Shown: positions 5,677 through 13,120 of the stretch, piece by piece
Layout of the letters: every line of letters starts with the position of its first letter
Position numbering within the stretch: position 1 is the stretch's first letter
From: a virus
IMG/VR virus record: IMGVR_UViG_3300034064_000681
Coordinates: 1-26,042 of that record
Strand: one strand, 5' to 3'
Length of the DNA stretch: 26,042 nucleotides
Program-made: the position numbers and the translations under genes
The notes under the pieces: generated by a model
What the model saw: the letters and a program-made list of their open reading frames with translations, nothing else
Database searches by the model: none
What the model was told of the DNA's origin: nothing

Positions 5677-5684
5677 CAAAGATA
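5677..5684 (-). promoter_or_regulatory. -7 box TATCTTTG, 7 nt before the ATG
   Basis: Minus-strand exact TAnnTTTG match for the leftward pair 5669-5050. The spacing leaves room for no more than a few leader bases. Confidence 0.55.
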
Positions 5685-5976
5685 CTAAATTAATTAATAC
5701 TATTTATATATATTTATTATTATTATTATTTGTAGGAAATATATATATATAAATGGCTATTATTAAAAAAACTAAAAAAATATAGAAAATAGACCCCCCC
5801 ACCCTATTTTGGTATTTCGTTTAGGGGGGGGTATAAAAACGCACTTTTTTTTTATAAAAATTGAAATATGGCACTTTTCAATACTTTTTTCCTACAAATA
5901 TAGGTTGCGAAGCAATTTATAGATACAGATATGTTAAAGTTTTCTAAAAGAGTATTGTGGATTTATATAACTAATG
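5685..5976. other. Gene-free AT-rich region with C7/G8 hairpin; candidate origin or control region
   Basis: Between divergent units (leftward from 5669, rightward from 6035). It contains TTATTATTATTATT, an alternating AT run near 5740-5751, then C7 (5794-5800) and G8 (5824-5831), which can form a stem of seven G:C pairs plus a flanking A:T around a 23-nt loop, and an A/T run at about 5844-5858. No convincing ORF on either strand. Divergent promoters, extreme base skew and a strong hairpin fit a replication origin or a transcription switch, but nothing here proves either. Confidence 0.4.
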
Positions 5977-5984
5977 TAGATTTG
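5955..5984 (+). promoter_or_regulatory. Promoter for the rightward early block
   Basis: TTG at 5955-5957 and TAGATTTG at 5977-5984 are separated by 19 nt, close to the Bacteroidota TTTG/TAnnTTTG consensus. The leader to the ATG at 6035 is about 45 nt. Genes from 6035 to 9143 follow with overlaps or short gaps, so this could drive all of them. Confidence 0.6.
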
Positions 5985-6034
5985 TACTCGAAGTCAAGGA
6001 AACAAATTTGTGGCAGACTTTAAATAAATACATT

Positions 6035-6265
6035 ATGACAACACTTGAAGATTTAATTGAATATGTAGATGACACATTTCAAGATGACGAATTAAACGAG
6101 TACATTGAAATGGTTAATTTTGTAGCTGGAAACATTTACAAGATTAATAAAAGAATTAATTTAATTGAGAAAGAACGAACTACTTTTGGAAGTATTAGTT
6201 CAGAAACACAATTGGATTTAGATAAATTAAGACAATCATTAACAAAAGAAATAAATAGACTATAA
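6035..6265 (+). CDS. Small coiled-coil protein, paralogue 1
   Basis: 76 aa from ATG 6035 (a TTG at 6008 would add nine residues but has less support). Starts MTTLEDLIEYVDDTFQDDE; long helices and near the end TTFGSISSETQLDLDKL. The next gene carries a close variant of that motif, so the two are paralogues. The stop overlaps the next ATG (TAATG). Function unknown; composition suggests a coiled coil. Confidence 0.65.
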   Translation: MTTLEDLIEYVDDTFQDDELNEYIEMVNFVAGNIYKINKRINLIEKERTTFGSISSETQLDLDKLRQSLTKEINRL

Positions 6266-6453
6266 TGGAAGAAGTAATCCTACAACAGATAGAATCATTA
6301 GAATTGATTATGAAGCACGAACAAAGAAAATTATATATTGCTACAAATCATTTAAAAGAATTAGCTAAAATTGAATCAAATTTTATTACCTTTGGCTCGT
6401 TATCAAATGAAGAACAGTTAGATAAACAAATAATCCTATCACAATACTTATAA
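6265..6453 (+). CDS. Small coiled-coil protein, paralogue 2
   Basis: 62 aa. Starts MEEVILQQIESLELIMKHEQ and ends with ITFGSLSNEEQLDKQII, matching TTFGSISSETQLDLDKL of the preceding protein. Helical throughout, coiled-coil-like. Start and stop both overlap neighbours by one base (TAATG). Confidence 0.65.
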   Translation: MEEVILQQIESLELIMKHEQRKLYIATNHLKELAKIESNFITFGSLSNEEQLDKQIILSQYL

Positions 6454-6560
6454 TGAAAGAGATAAAACGATTTGACAAATGGATGAGAAAAACAGTACAA
6501 TCCATACATTACCACGACAACGAACAAATGTGTAACGCTTACGAAAGAATTAAGAAATGA
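6453..6560 (+). CDS. 35-aa basic micro-protein
   Basis: ATG at 6453 overlaps the preceding stop (TAATG) and the TGA at 6558-6560 overlaps the next ATG at 6557, so it is fully embedded in an overlapping chain. Starts MKEIKRFDKWMRKTVQSIHY, contains HYHDNEQMCNAYERIKK. No recognised family. Confidence 0.6.
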   Translation: MKEIKRFDKWMRKTVQSIHYHDNEQMCNAYERIKK

Positions 6561-6733
6561 AGAACGGATATACAATAAATAATTATGGGAATGGAACTTA
6601 TGTTCTTGTAAATAATTATAAAGGATTAAATGAGATTGTAAATTTTATATATACAGACCCATTGTACCAAGTAAATAGAAGTATCAACTCCATTGGATTA
6701 TGGAAACCAAAAGCAAAAAAAAATGAGCAATAG
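6557..6733 (+). CDS. Hypothetical 58-aa protein
   Basis: Starts MKNGYTINNYGNGTYVLVNN, a strand-rich N terminus with NYG/NGTY turns, ends KPKAKKNEQ. The start overlaps the previous TGA (ATGA) and its end overlaps the exonuclease start by 11 nt. No recognised domain; retained for its coupled position. Confidence 0.6.
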   Translation: MKNGYTINNYGNGTYVLVNNYKGLNEIVNFIYTDPLYQVNRSINSIGLWKPKAKKNEQ

Positions 6734-7400
6734 ACATCAAGCAATCGAACAATTAGAAACAATTAATAACTTACCGTACGAGGCAACCTATCAAGGCAAT
6801 CAAAACCAACAAAGGTCAGAAAGCTGGTTCAAAGAAAGATATGGCAAATTCACAGCATCAGAGATACACAAACTTTTAGGAGTTCGTGGATTAGGAGAAA
6901 CTGGAAAGACTTATGCGATTGAAAAAGCAATCGAACAATTGTACGGTCAAGTCGAAGATAGTTATCGTGGTGCTGATATGCAACGTGGGGTTGAATTAGA
7001 GCCATTAGCATTTGCTAAATTCCAAGAGATGCACCCTGAAGCAACTGAATCATTTATGTTTCCTTATGGCAGTCACGCTGGAGCATCACCCGATGGCGTT
7101 GTAGGAAAGGATGCGATACTTGAGATTAAGTGTCCACGAGCAACTAAGTTCTTTAAGATTGTAGCTGACGAGAATATTGATAAGGAATACTATGCTCAGA
7201 TGCAGATGCAGATGTTATGTAGTAATTCTGATAAGGCATATTTCTTTAACTACTGCATCATTGATGGCGAGGAATTTCATCACACAATTGAAGTAAAAAG
7301 AGATGAGGAAATGATTAGTCTTATTAAAGAAAGACTTGAGGAAGCAATAGCTATTAAAGAAGCATATATTGAGAAGATAACTAAAAACATACAGAAATAA
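6723..7400 (+). CDS. YqaJ/lambda-exonuclease-family recombination nuclease
   Basis: 225 aa from ATG 6723. PD-(D/E)XK nuclease signatures in order: TASEIHKLLGVRG at 44-56, RGVELEPLA at 88-96 (acidic residues E91/E93), GASPDGVVG at 120-128 (D124) and LEIKCP at 133-138 (E134, K136). Enzymes of this family digest one strand of double-stranded DNA 5' to 3', giving ssDNA for annealing-based recombination and replication restart. An SSB follows 1.8 kb downstream in the same direction; no obvious annealase is seen. Residues 18-23 (PYEATY) are encoded by sequence almost identical to the 21-bp repeat unit at 3416-3682. Confidence 0.88.
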   Translation: MSNRHQAIEQLETINNLPYEATYQGNQNQQRSESWFKERYGKFTASEIHKLLGVRGLGETGKTYAIEKAIEQLYGQVEDSYRGADMQRGVELEPLAFAKFQEMHPEATESFMFPYGSHAGASPDGVVGKDAILEIKCPRATKFFKIVADENIDKEYYAQMQMQMLCSNSDKAYFFNYCIIDGEEFHHTIEVKRDEEMISLIKERLEEAIAIKEAYIEKITKNIQK

Positions 7401-7750
7401 TGGCTCACTATATAAGTGCAATAGATTTAGCGAATCAATTTCGAGTAAGTAAACAAACGATTGTAAAGAGGTTTGATAAACTGGACATCCAACCATTAAA
7501 CCTAAACCACAAACTGTATTATTTAAAATCAAATATTGATTTGCTCAATGGTATGAAGAATCCACGTATTTTTATAACTCCTAATGAGAGATTTGCAGTT
7601 GTAGAGTATTTCCTAACCCACCGAGATAACAGAGCTATGGATTTAGAAAAAGTATTCTTCATACCTCAGCATAGAATTGATAGAATTTTAAGCGAGTATT
7701 TAAAAAATGATTTATGTATAACCGTACCAAGTAAACTAAACAAAGAATGA
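7400..7750 (+). CDS. Putative helix-turn-helix DNA-binding protein
   Basis: 116 aa. The N terminus (AIDLANQFRVSKQTIVKRFDKL, about residues 7-28) reads as a helix-turn-helix: helix, turn around FRVSK, recognition helix. The rest contains TPNERFAVVEYFLTHRDNRA and a second helical repeat. The start overlaps the exonuclease stop by one base (TAATG). Could regulate the early block or assist recombination; function inferred only from the HTH pattern. Confidence 0.5.
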   Translation: MAHYISAIDLANQFRVSKQTIVKRFDKLDIQPLNLNHKLYYLKSNIDLLNGMKNPRIFITPNERFAVVEYFLTHRDNRAMDLEKVFFIPQHRIDRILSEYLKNDLCITVPSKLNKE

Positions 7751-8025
7751 AACAACAAATTTTTATAGACGACATACACGAGTATGATTATGAAGAACTG
7801 ACCAAAGGAGATGTAATACACCATATTCTTTATTTCAGCAACGCAGAGCAATGGAATGACCATATAAAAGGCAAAATTGCAATGGAAATTAAAGACGATG
7901 GAAATGGATTAGAAGGAGATGAATCAGGTAAAATTGATTACCACAAAGCAGAGCAATTATTTATACTTCTAAAACTAATCAATCCTATACAAAAATACGA
8001 AATAGGAACTAAAAAGTTATTGTAA
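7747..8025 (+). CDS. Hypothetical 92-aa acidic protein
   Basis: Starts MKQQIFIDDIHEYDYEELTK, acidic, with DDGNGLEGDESGKID in the middle and a helical C terminus (AEQLFILLKLINPIQKYEI). Overlaps both neighbours by 1-4 nt. No family recognised. Confidence 0.62.
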   Translation: MKQQIFIDDIHEYDYEELTKGDVIHHILYFSNAEQWNDHIKGKIAMEIKDDGNGLEGDESGKIDYHKAEQLFILLKLINPIQKYEIGTKKLL

Positions 8026-8252
8026 TGAGCGATATAACTAAATGCAAAGGCACTAATTGCGACAAACGAGAGTTCTGTTACCGATACACCGCAATGGAAA
8101 GTAAGTATTATCAATCTTGGTTTGTTGATGTACCGATAAAAAAAGATGGAACTTGTGATGAGTTTTGGGAAATGAAATGCGAACATTGTGGTCAATATAA
8201 TGGTATTCACAAACTTAGTTGCAAAACTGGAAAAATAACCGTACATTTGTAA
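8025..8252 (+). CDS. Small cysteine-rich zinc-binding protein
   Basis: 75 aa with two Cys clusters: CKGTNCDKREFCYRYTA near residues 7-23, and CDEFWEMKCEHCGQYNGIHK followed by SCKTGK near 44-68. Spacing of CxxC and HxxxC pairs suggests one or two zinc ribbons or knuckles. Similar Cys-rich proteins are common in phage early regions, with unknown roles. Start overlaps the previous stop (TAATG). Confidence 0.65.
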   Translation: MSDITKCKGTNCDKREFCYRYTAMESKYYQSWFVDVPIKKDGTCDEFWEMKCEHCGQYNGIHKLSCKTGKITVHL

Positions 8253-8253
8253 A

Positions 8254-8499
8254 ATGACAAGACAAGACTATATCAGATTAAAGCAGACTAACCCCACCGA
8301 GCTAATATACATATATTACAAGGAAAAATTTGATGGGTACAAACATAAACCTGAATTAAGTAGAAACGAACTTATGATGTACGTTCAGATGTACAACGAT
8401 GTAAATTCTATACTTAATTATGTTGTTCAGGAATACGATAGGAAATTTGATATAGTCTTGCTTATAGACACTAATGGACAATACATAAAATCATTATGA
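8254..8499 (+). CDS. Hypothetical 81-aa protein
   Basis: Starts MTRQDYIRLKQTNPTELIYI; mostly helical with two hydrophobic patches (LMMYVQMYNDVNSILNYVV, IVLLIDTNG). One base separates it from the preceding stop and it overlaps the next gene by 4 nt. No recognised domain. Confidence 0.6.
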   Translation: MTRQDYIRLKQTNPTELIYIYYKEKFDGYKHKPELSRNELMMYVQMYNDVNSILNYVVQEYDRKFDIVLLIDTNGQYIKSL

Positions 8500-8876
8500 G
8501 AAACCACGAGATAAGTAAAGTCTTGCGAGATGCTGGAATAAAAGAACATCGGTTATGGGACAAGCCAAGACCAAAATGGGATGATTATGATTTCATAGTC
8601 TTAGAATGTATCAAACGTGGATTACCAATTCCTAATAAGAAAAGTGAAAGCGAAGTTTCTATTATTAGAAAAATAAAAAGATTAAAAGATGGCAAAGTAT
8701 ATGAGTCAGTAAAATTAGCTTCTGAAGATAATGGAATAGGATTAAATTTAATATACGATAATTGCAACGGAATAAAAGAACAACAAAAATTTATATATAT
8801 ATATGAAAAGAAAGTACAGTCATTGGCAAAGAGTTTTGAGGATTATGGAATTTTACCACAAGAGGGGTGTGAATAA
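8496..8876 (+). CDS. Phage protein with a NUMOD1-like segment
   Basis: 126 aa. Residues 1-45 (MRNHEISKVLRDAGIKEHRL, KWDDYDF...RGLPIP) look like a small phage domain. Residues 55-100 (IKRLKDGKVYESVKLASEDN then GLNLIYDNCNG...KFIYI) resemble the NUMOD1 DNA-binding repeat normally found in homing endonucleases, but no nuclease motif is present. It may be a chimera of a phage gene and an endonuclease remnant. Its last 74 bases are also read in another frame as the ORF at 8803-8931. Confidence 0.5.
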   Translation: MRNHEISKVLRDAGIKEHRLWDKPRPKWDDYDFIVLECIKRGLPIPNKKSESEVSIIRKIKRLKDGKVYESVKLASEDNGIGLNLIYDNCNGIKEQQKFIYIYEKKVQSLAKSFEDYGILPQEGCE

Positions 8877-8931
8877 GGAACGAGTAAACGAAGTGTATAG
8901 AAAAATTAACTTAATAAGATTAGAAAAATGA
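8803..8931 (+). CDS. 42-aa basic ORF nested across the end of the previous gene
   Basis: ATG at 8803 lies inside the preceding gene in a different frame; the stop TGA overlaps the next ATG as ATGA (8928-8931), the coupling pattern used throughout this operon. Product starts MKRKYSHWQRVLRIMEFYHK and is very basic, possibly helical and nucleic-acid binding. If the upstream gene was altered by an insertion, this could be the original reading frame. Short and partly overlapping, so uncertain. Confidence 0.42.
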   Translation: MKRKYSHWQRVLRIMEFYHKRGVNKERVNEVYRKINLIRLEK

Positions 8932-9143
8932 TAACAATAGCAGCTGGATTAATAGCAGTAGTTTGGTTCTTAATGGAATTAATTTACCATTATCAAGGAG
9001 AAATAACAATAGTTCCAATTAAGGGCGTAATGCTCGGAGCGTTATATAATAGTGAGGAAATCGAAGAAGAAGATACCGAACATATTATCCAAATACTTTT
9101 TTTTGTATTTTCTTTCAATTTTATTTGGATAACTGAGAATTAA
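8928..9143 (+). CDS. 71-aa membrane protein
   Basis: Starts MITIAAGLIAVVWFLMELIY, a first membrane span at about 2-20, then a loop with EEIEEEDTEH, and a second span near residues 52-67 (IIQILFFVFSFNFIWI). Last gene before the promoter at 9124-9155, which lies over its 3' end. Function unknown. Confidence 0.6.
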   Translation: MITIAAGLIAVVWFLMELIYHYQGEITIVPIKGVMLGALYNSEEIEEEDTEHIIQILFFVFSFNFIWITEN

Positions 9144-9155
9144 GTATTACATTTG
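9124..9155 (+). promoter_or_regulatory. Strong promoter TTTG-N20-TACATTTG for the SSB gene
   Basis: TTTG at 9124-9127, 20 nt spacer, TACATTTG at 9148-9155. The surrounding AAGTATTACATTTGTCAA is shared with three other rightward promoters. The ~45-nt leader can form a 5-bp GGGGA/TCCCC hairpin (9169-9173 with 9185-9189). Confidence 0.75.
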
Positions 9156-9207
9156 TCAAGATGTTATGGGGGAGCATCATAATTTCCCCTACTAAATTTT
9201 ATATGCT

Positions 9208-9873
9208 ATGAGCAATAGAACACAAGTTTTCGCTGGAGGAAGTAAAAATCCAGCAACAAAGTTTTTAGATTGGAAATCTGACCAAAAAGGATTTTCTTAT
9301 TACGACAAAGGATTAGGCAAAAATGTTGAAGTTCCGCTTCCATTTAAGTTTGTTTTCCTTGATGAATTATCAACCGTAAAGGGTTGGAATGATGCAAGTT
9401 CTTCAGGTATTTTCTCGAATGAGGTTAAGTATCTTTCTAAAGAGCCAATGACCGTTAAGGCATTTAAAGGCGGAGAGATTGCAAAAGGATTGTATAATGA
9501 GATTAAAGAACGTGTTAAAAACGCAGGTGGACACTACTCAAAGTCTATCTACATTATGACTGAGGATGGTGCATTAGCTAACATCCAGTTGAAAGGTTCT
9601 GCTACCCAACAATGGGGAGAGTTTGTGAAAGCAAACAGACAAAGCATTACTCGTACTTGGGTAAATGTAAAAACTGCTACCGAGAGTAAAAAAGGTAAGG
9701 TTGTATTCTCTGTTCCAAACTTCACAATCGGTGCTGATATTGAGGATTTAGATGCGAGAGATGCTGATGCAAAGTTTGATGAGTTAGAGTCTTATCTTAA
9801 AACATATCTTGCTAAAGTTGATGTAGAGGATATTGATGTCGAAGCAGAGATTGAAGCAGACGTTCCGTTTTAG
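9208..9873 (+). CDS. Phage single-stranded DNA-binding protein
   Basis: 221 aa. Starts MSNRTQVFAGGSKNPATKFL, with an aromatic and basic N-terminal part (FLDWKSDQKGFSYYDKG) and a beta-rich middle. The C terminus is strongly acidic and ends EADVPF, very like the DDIPF tip of bacterial SSB that recruits other repair and replication proteins. Recognised as a Bacteroidota phage SSB-type protein by overall pattern rather than by a classical OB-fold signature. It has its own promoter, consistent with high expression, and sits between the exonuclease and the primase-helicase. Confidence 0.7.
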   Translation: MSNRTQVFAGGSKNPATKFLDWKSDQKGFSYYDKGLGKNVEVPLPFKFVFLDELSTVKGWNDASSSGIFSNEVKYLSKEPMTVKAFKGGEIAKGLYNEIKERVKNAGGHYSKSIYIMTEDGALANIQLKGSATQQWGEFVKANRQSITRTWVNVKTATESKKGKVVFSVPNFTIGADIEDLDARDADAKFDELESYLKTYLAKVDVEDIDVEAEIEADVPF

Positions 9874-9958
9874 CATAAAGTAACTGGCTTTAGAAAGTAA
9901 AGAAAACTAAAGGGAATACAAATCCACTTTACAGGATTGTGGTATCGGGAGCTAAACA

Positions 9959-10138
9959 ATGAAGCGTTTAATTAGCAAGTTAGTAAGTCAGGTGGGAAAG
10001 GCTAACATTTTATTACCATTCGTGGTAAGAAAGACCCTAAAAAATGGGGTTTATCATACAAGTATAACATCCACATACTTTAAGAAATTAGGTGTAAAAA
10101 CCATAAGAGCCTTAATGATTTGGAGTGGATGCCAATGA
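9959..10138 (+). CDS. Possible 59-aa basic protein
   Basis: Starts MKRLISKLVSQVGKANILLP, rich in Lys/Arg (VVRKTLKNG, STYFKKLGVKTIRAL). It fills most of the 291-nt gap between SSB and methyltransferase. Its last ten codons coincide with one arm and the loop of a terminator-like hairpin, which is unusual and leaves open that this is an untranslated leader. No family recognised. Confidence 0.42.
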   Translation: MKRLISKLVSQVGKANILLPFVVRKTLKNGVYHTSITSTYFKKLGVKTIRALMIWSGCQ

Positions 10139-10150
10139 GTTAAGGCTCTT
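10105..10150 (+). terminator. 11-bp hairpin ahead of the methyltransferase
   Basis: AAGAGCCTTAA (10105-10115) pairs perfectly with TTAAGGCTCTT (10140-10150) around a 24-nt loop. Only TAAATT follows, so it is a weak terminator and may instead control read-through from the SSB promoter into the methyltransferase and primase-helicase. Confidence 0.55.
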
Positions 10151-10164
10151 TAAATTATAACAAT

Positions 10165-10800
10165 ATGAAAAGAATATTAGTGGCTTGTGAAGAAAGCCAG
10201 GCGGTAACAAAAGCATTTAGGAATTTAGGTTATGAAGCATTTAGTTGCGATTTATTACCTTGTAGCGGAGGTCATCCCGAATGGCATTTTAATGAAGATA
10301 TGTTTGAGGTTATTAAAAGAGAATCTAAATTTGATTTGATGATTGCTTTTCCACCTTGTACAGACTTAGCAGTTAGTGGGGCAAGACATTTTGAAAGAAA
10401 GATTGCTGATGGAAGTCAAGCAAAAAGTATTCAGTTCTTTATGGATGTAATCAATGCAGATGTAGAAAGAATTGCAGTTGAAAATCCGATAGGAATAATG
10501 AGTAGATTATACAAAAAACCAAATCAAATAATACAACCCTACTGGTTTGGAGATAAAGCACAGAAAAGTACTTGCTTATGGTTGAAAAACCTACCTAATT
10601 TAGAACCAACCGACATAGTTGAAAAGGGAGAGTTTAAAGAATGGAATGATAGAAAGACAGGTAAATTAAAAAGACAAGCGTTGTGGTATTATGAAGCATT
10701 ATTAAAAGCTAAAAGTCCAGAAGAAAGAAGAACATTAAGAAGCAAAACATTTCAAGGCATAGCTAACGCAATGGCAGAACAATGGACAAAAAATTTATAG
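10165..10800 (+). CDS. Small phage DNA (cytosine-5) methyltransferase-like protein
   Basis: 211 aa, about two thirds of the usual C5-methylase length. It keeps motif IV as AFPPCTDLAVSG (61-72, PPC at 63-65 with Cys65 as the expected attacking residue), motif VI as VENPIG (105-110), and an N-terminal VACEESQAVTKAF that stands for the SAM-binding start. The region between GEFKEWND and the C terminus replaces the usual target-recognition domain. It would methylate cytosine in phage DNA, perhaps to evade restriction. No matching endonuclease is present. The stop is 1 nt before the next ATG. Confidence 0.75.
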   Translation: MKRILVACEESQAVTKAFRNLGYEAFSCDLLPCSGGHPEWHFNEDMFEVIKRESKFDLMIAFPPCTDLAVSGARHFERKIADGSQAKSIQFFMDVINADVERIAVENPIGIMSRLYKKPNQIIQPYWFGDKAQKSTCLWLKNLPNLEPTDIVEKGEFKEWNDRKTGKLKRQALWYYEALLKAKSPEERRTLRSKTFQGIANAMAEQWTKNL

Positions 10801-10801
10801 T

Positions 10802-13117
10802 ATGAAAATATCAGTATTCAAAGATTTATTAAAATCAAAAGAAGTTCCATTTATTGTTCCAATCGAAAAGGTTGTAGCACGAATAAAAGAAGGTAAAAGC
10901 AAAGAACTAATTGAACGCATCCGCAATGGAGAGGATTTAAAAAAACAACTACCTTGCATCTTATTTGCTGGAGAGTTTAGCGAAAGAAATTCAAATGGAT
11001 TGATTACTCATTCGGGACTAATGGTTGTAGATTACGACAAATACCCCAATAATGACGTAATTAACGAACATTTTGAATTATTGAAGCAAAATCCACACTT
11101 CGTTTTATTGTTCATTTCTCCTTCAGGGAATGGTATAAAAGGAGTTGTAAAAATACCAGTTGCTACTAAAGAAACACATCCAAAGTACTTCAAAGAATTT
11201 CAGAAAAAATTTGATTTTGATTATTTTGACATTGCCAATTCAAACGTGGACAGAGTTTGTTTTGAGTCTTATGACCCGAATATATATGTTAATTATGATG
11301 CAGAAATGTTTGATGCAAAGTTAGTTGATGAGGGTTTTACTATTTCAGAACGTGTGCCATTAGTTCCAATTACAGATGAAGATAAGATTATTGATAGGAT
11401 AATGAAATTCAATTGGGGCAAAGGATTTAATGAAGGAGAGCGTAATGCGTTTGTGTTTGATTTAGCTGGAGCATTTTGTGAGTATGGAGTTAGCCAATAT
11501 ACTGCTGAGGGATATATACTTAACAATGTAATCATTGGAGAGTTTTCAGAGCAAGAAGCTAAGACTACTATTAAGTCTGCATACCGTAAAAGGCAATTCG
11601 ATTCTAAATACTTTGAGGATTATCAGAAAATTGATAGGATTAAACTTGACTTGCATAGAGGTAAAGCAGAGGTAATGAAAATCCATAACATCGATGAAGA
11701 TACATTTGACGATTTAAAAGTAGTAAGCGAAAACTCAAACTTTTGGTACTTAGATAAAAAGGACAATGTAAAAATTGATTCTTTAAAGTATAAGATATTC
11801 TTAGAAGAAAAGGGGTTTTATAAACACTATCCAAATGGAAGTGATAAACCAATGTTTGTGTACACAAAATCAAATAAAGTAAGAGAATCATCAGTAGCAA
11901 GAATTAAAGATTTTGTTCTTACCTACCTACTTCAAGGAAAGCATATCGATGTATTTAATTACTGCTCAACTTATCATAACTTGTTTACCGAGCAATATTT
12001 GATAATGTTAGAAACTATTGACCTAATGATGCTCAAGGATTTAAAAGATGTAAGTTATATTCCATTCTCAAATGGTATTTTAGAAATCACTCAAACCAAA
12101 GTAGAATTGAAGGAATACTTTGAGATGGATGGGTATATTTGGGAAAGTCAGATATTGGATAGGGACTGGGTAAAAACAAAATCAAGTGACAATGACTATC
12201 AGAAATTCATCGAGAACATATCACACAACGATTCTGATGCAATGAAATGCACGATAGGTTACTTACTATTAAATTATAAAAATCGTTCTCAAAACAAGGC
12301 TGTAATCCTTAATGACGAAATCATATCAGAATCCCCTGAAGGTGGAACTGGAAAAGGATTATTCGTACAAGGGATTGGTCAGATTAGAAGAACGGACATT
12401 ATAGATGGTAAGCAGTACGATAGTAAAAAACAATTCTCGTACCAAACCATATCATTAGAAACCAAAGTACTTGTGTTTGATGATGTTAAGAAAGGATTTG
12501 ACTTTGAGAATAATTTTAGTTTGATTACAGAAGGAATTACATTGGAGAAAAAAAATAAGGATGCTATCAAGCTAAATGTACACGAAAGTCCTAAAGTAAT
12601 CATCTCTACTAACTATGCAATCAAAGGAGATGGACACTCACAAGACCGTAGAAGGCACGAGCTGGAGATAGCACAATATTATGGTAAGTCATTGACTCCT
12701 GAGCAGGATTTTGGCAGACAACTGTTTGATGATTGGGAGATGGATGATTTCCACAGATTTGATAACTATATGGTGGAGTGCTTACAAACTTATTTTACTT
12801 ATGGATTGATTGCTCAAAATAGTAAGAACACTAAATTGCGTAAGTTTATTGCGAGTACCTCTCCTGAGTTTAACGAATGGTCAATGGATAGCGAAAACCT
12901 ACCGATAGGAATACGATTAGATAAGCAGATATATCTTGATAATTTCAAACGTGATTATCCCGATTTTGCTCAATTCAAATTAACACACAAACGATTCCAA
13001 ATATTCATACAGAAATATTGCCAGTTTAGAGATATTAAATACGATGATGGTAATAGCAACGGAATGAAATGGTTTATGGTTGGAGAAGAAGGAACTGAAG
13101 AAGAAGTTATGTTTTAA
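10802..13117 (+). CDS. Primase-helicase: VirE_N-like, PriCT-like, SF3/D5-type helicase
   Basis: 771 aa. Residues ~1-170 resemble the VirE_N (BT4734-like) domain with GLITHSGLMVVDYDK and FISPSGNGIKGVVKI, a primase-related region. Residues ~195-265 (FNEGERNAFVFDLAGAFCEY, YILNNV) resemble a primase C-terminal helical domain. The C-terminal half is a D5/DUF5906-type helicase: Walker A ESPEGGTGKGLF at ~509-520, Walker B VLVFDDV at ~555-561, and PKVIISTNYAIKGDG then QDRRRHELEI as sensor/Arg-finger region. It would prime and unwind the phage DNA. This architecture is common in Bacteroidota mobile elements. The hairpin at 13121 ends the unit. Confidence 0.85.
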   Translation: MKISVFKDLLKSKEVPFIVPIEKVVARIKEGKSKELIERIRNGEDLKKQLPCILFAGEFSERNSNGLITHSGLMVVDYDKYPNNDVINEHFELLKQNPHFVLLFISPSGNGIKGVVKIPVATKETHPKYFKEFQKKFDFDYFDIANSNVDRVCFESYDPNIYVNYDAEMFDAKLVDEGFTISERVPLVPITDEDKIIDRIMKFNWGKGFNEGERNAFVFDLAGAFCEYGVSQYTAEGYILNNVIIGEFSEQEAKTTIKSAYRKRQFDSKYFEDYQKIDRIKLDLHRGKAEVMKIHNIDEDTFDDLKVVSENSNFWYLDKKDNVKIDSLKYKIFLEEKGFYKHYPNGSDKPMFVYTKSNKVRESSVARIKDFVLTYLLQGKHIDVFNYCSTYHNLFTEQYLIMLETIDLMMLKDLKDVSYIPFSNGILEITQTKVELKEYFEMDGYIWESQILDRDWVKTKSSDNDYQKFIENISHNDSDAMKCTIGYLLLNYKNRSQNKAVILNDEIISESPEGGTGKGLFVQGIGQIRRTDIIDGKQYDSKKQFSYQTISLETKVLVFDDVKKGFDFENNFSLITEGITLEKKNKDAIKLNVHESPKVIISTNYAIKGDGHSQDRRRHELEIAQYYGKSLTPEQDFGRQLFDDWEMDDFHRFDNYMVECLQTYFTYGLIAQNSKNTKLRKFIASTSPEFNEWSMDSENLPIGIRLDKQIYLDNFKRDYPDFAQFKLTHKRFQIFIQKYCQFRDIKYDDGNSNGMKWFMVGEEGTEEEVMF

Positions 13118-13120
13118 CCT

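Noticed and set aside
5794-5831. G-quadruplex element
   Set aside because: Only one G tract exists on each strand; a hairpin between the C and G tracts is the simpler structure.
10165-10800. Restriction-modification system
   Set aside because: Only the methyltransferase is present; neighbouring genes are replication proteins, so a protective phage methylase is the better reading.
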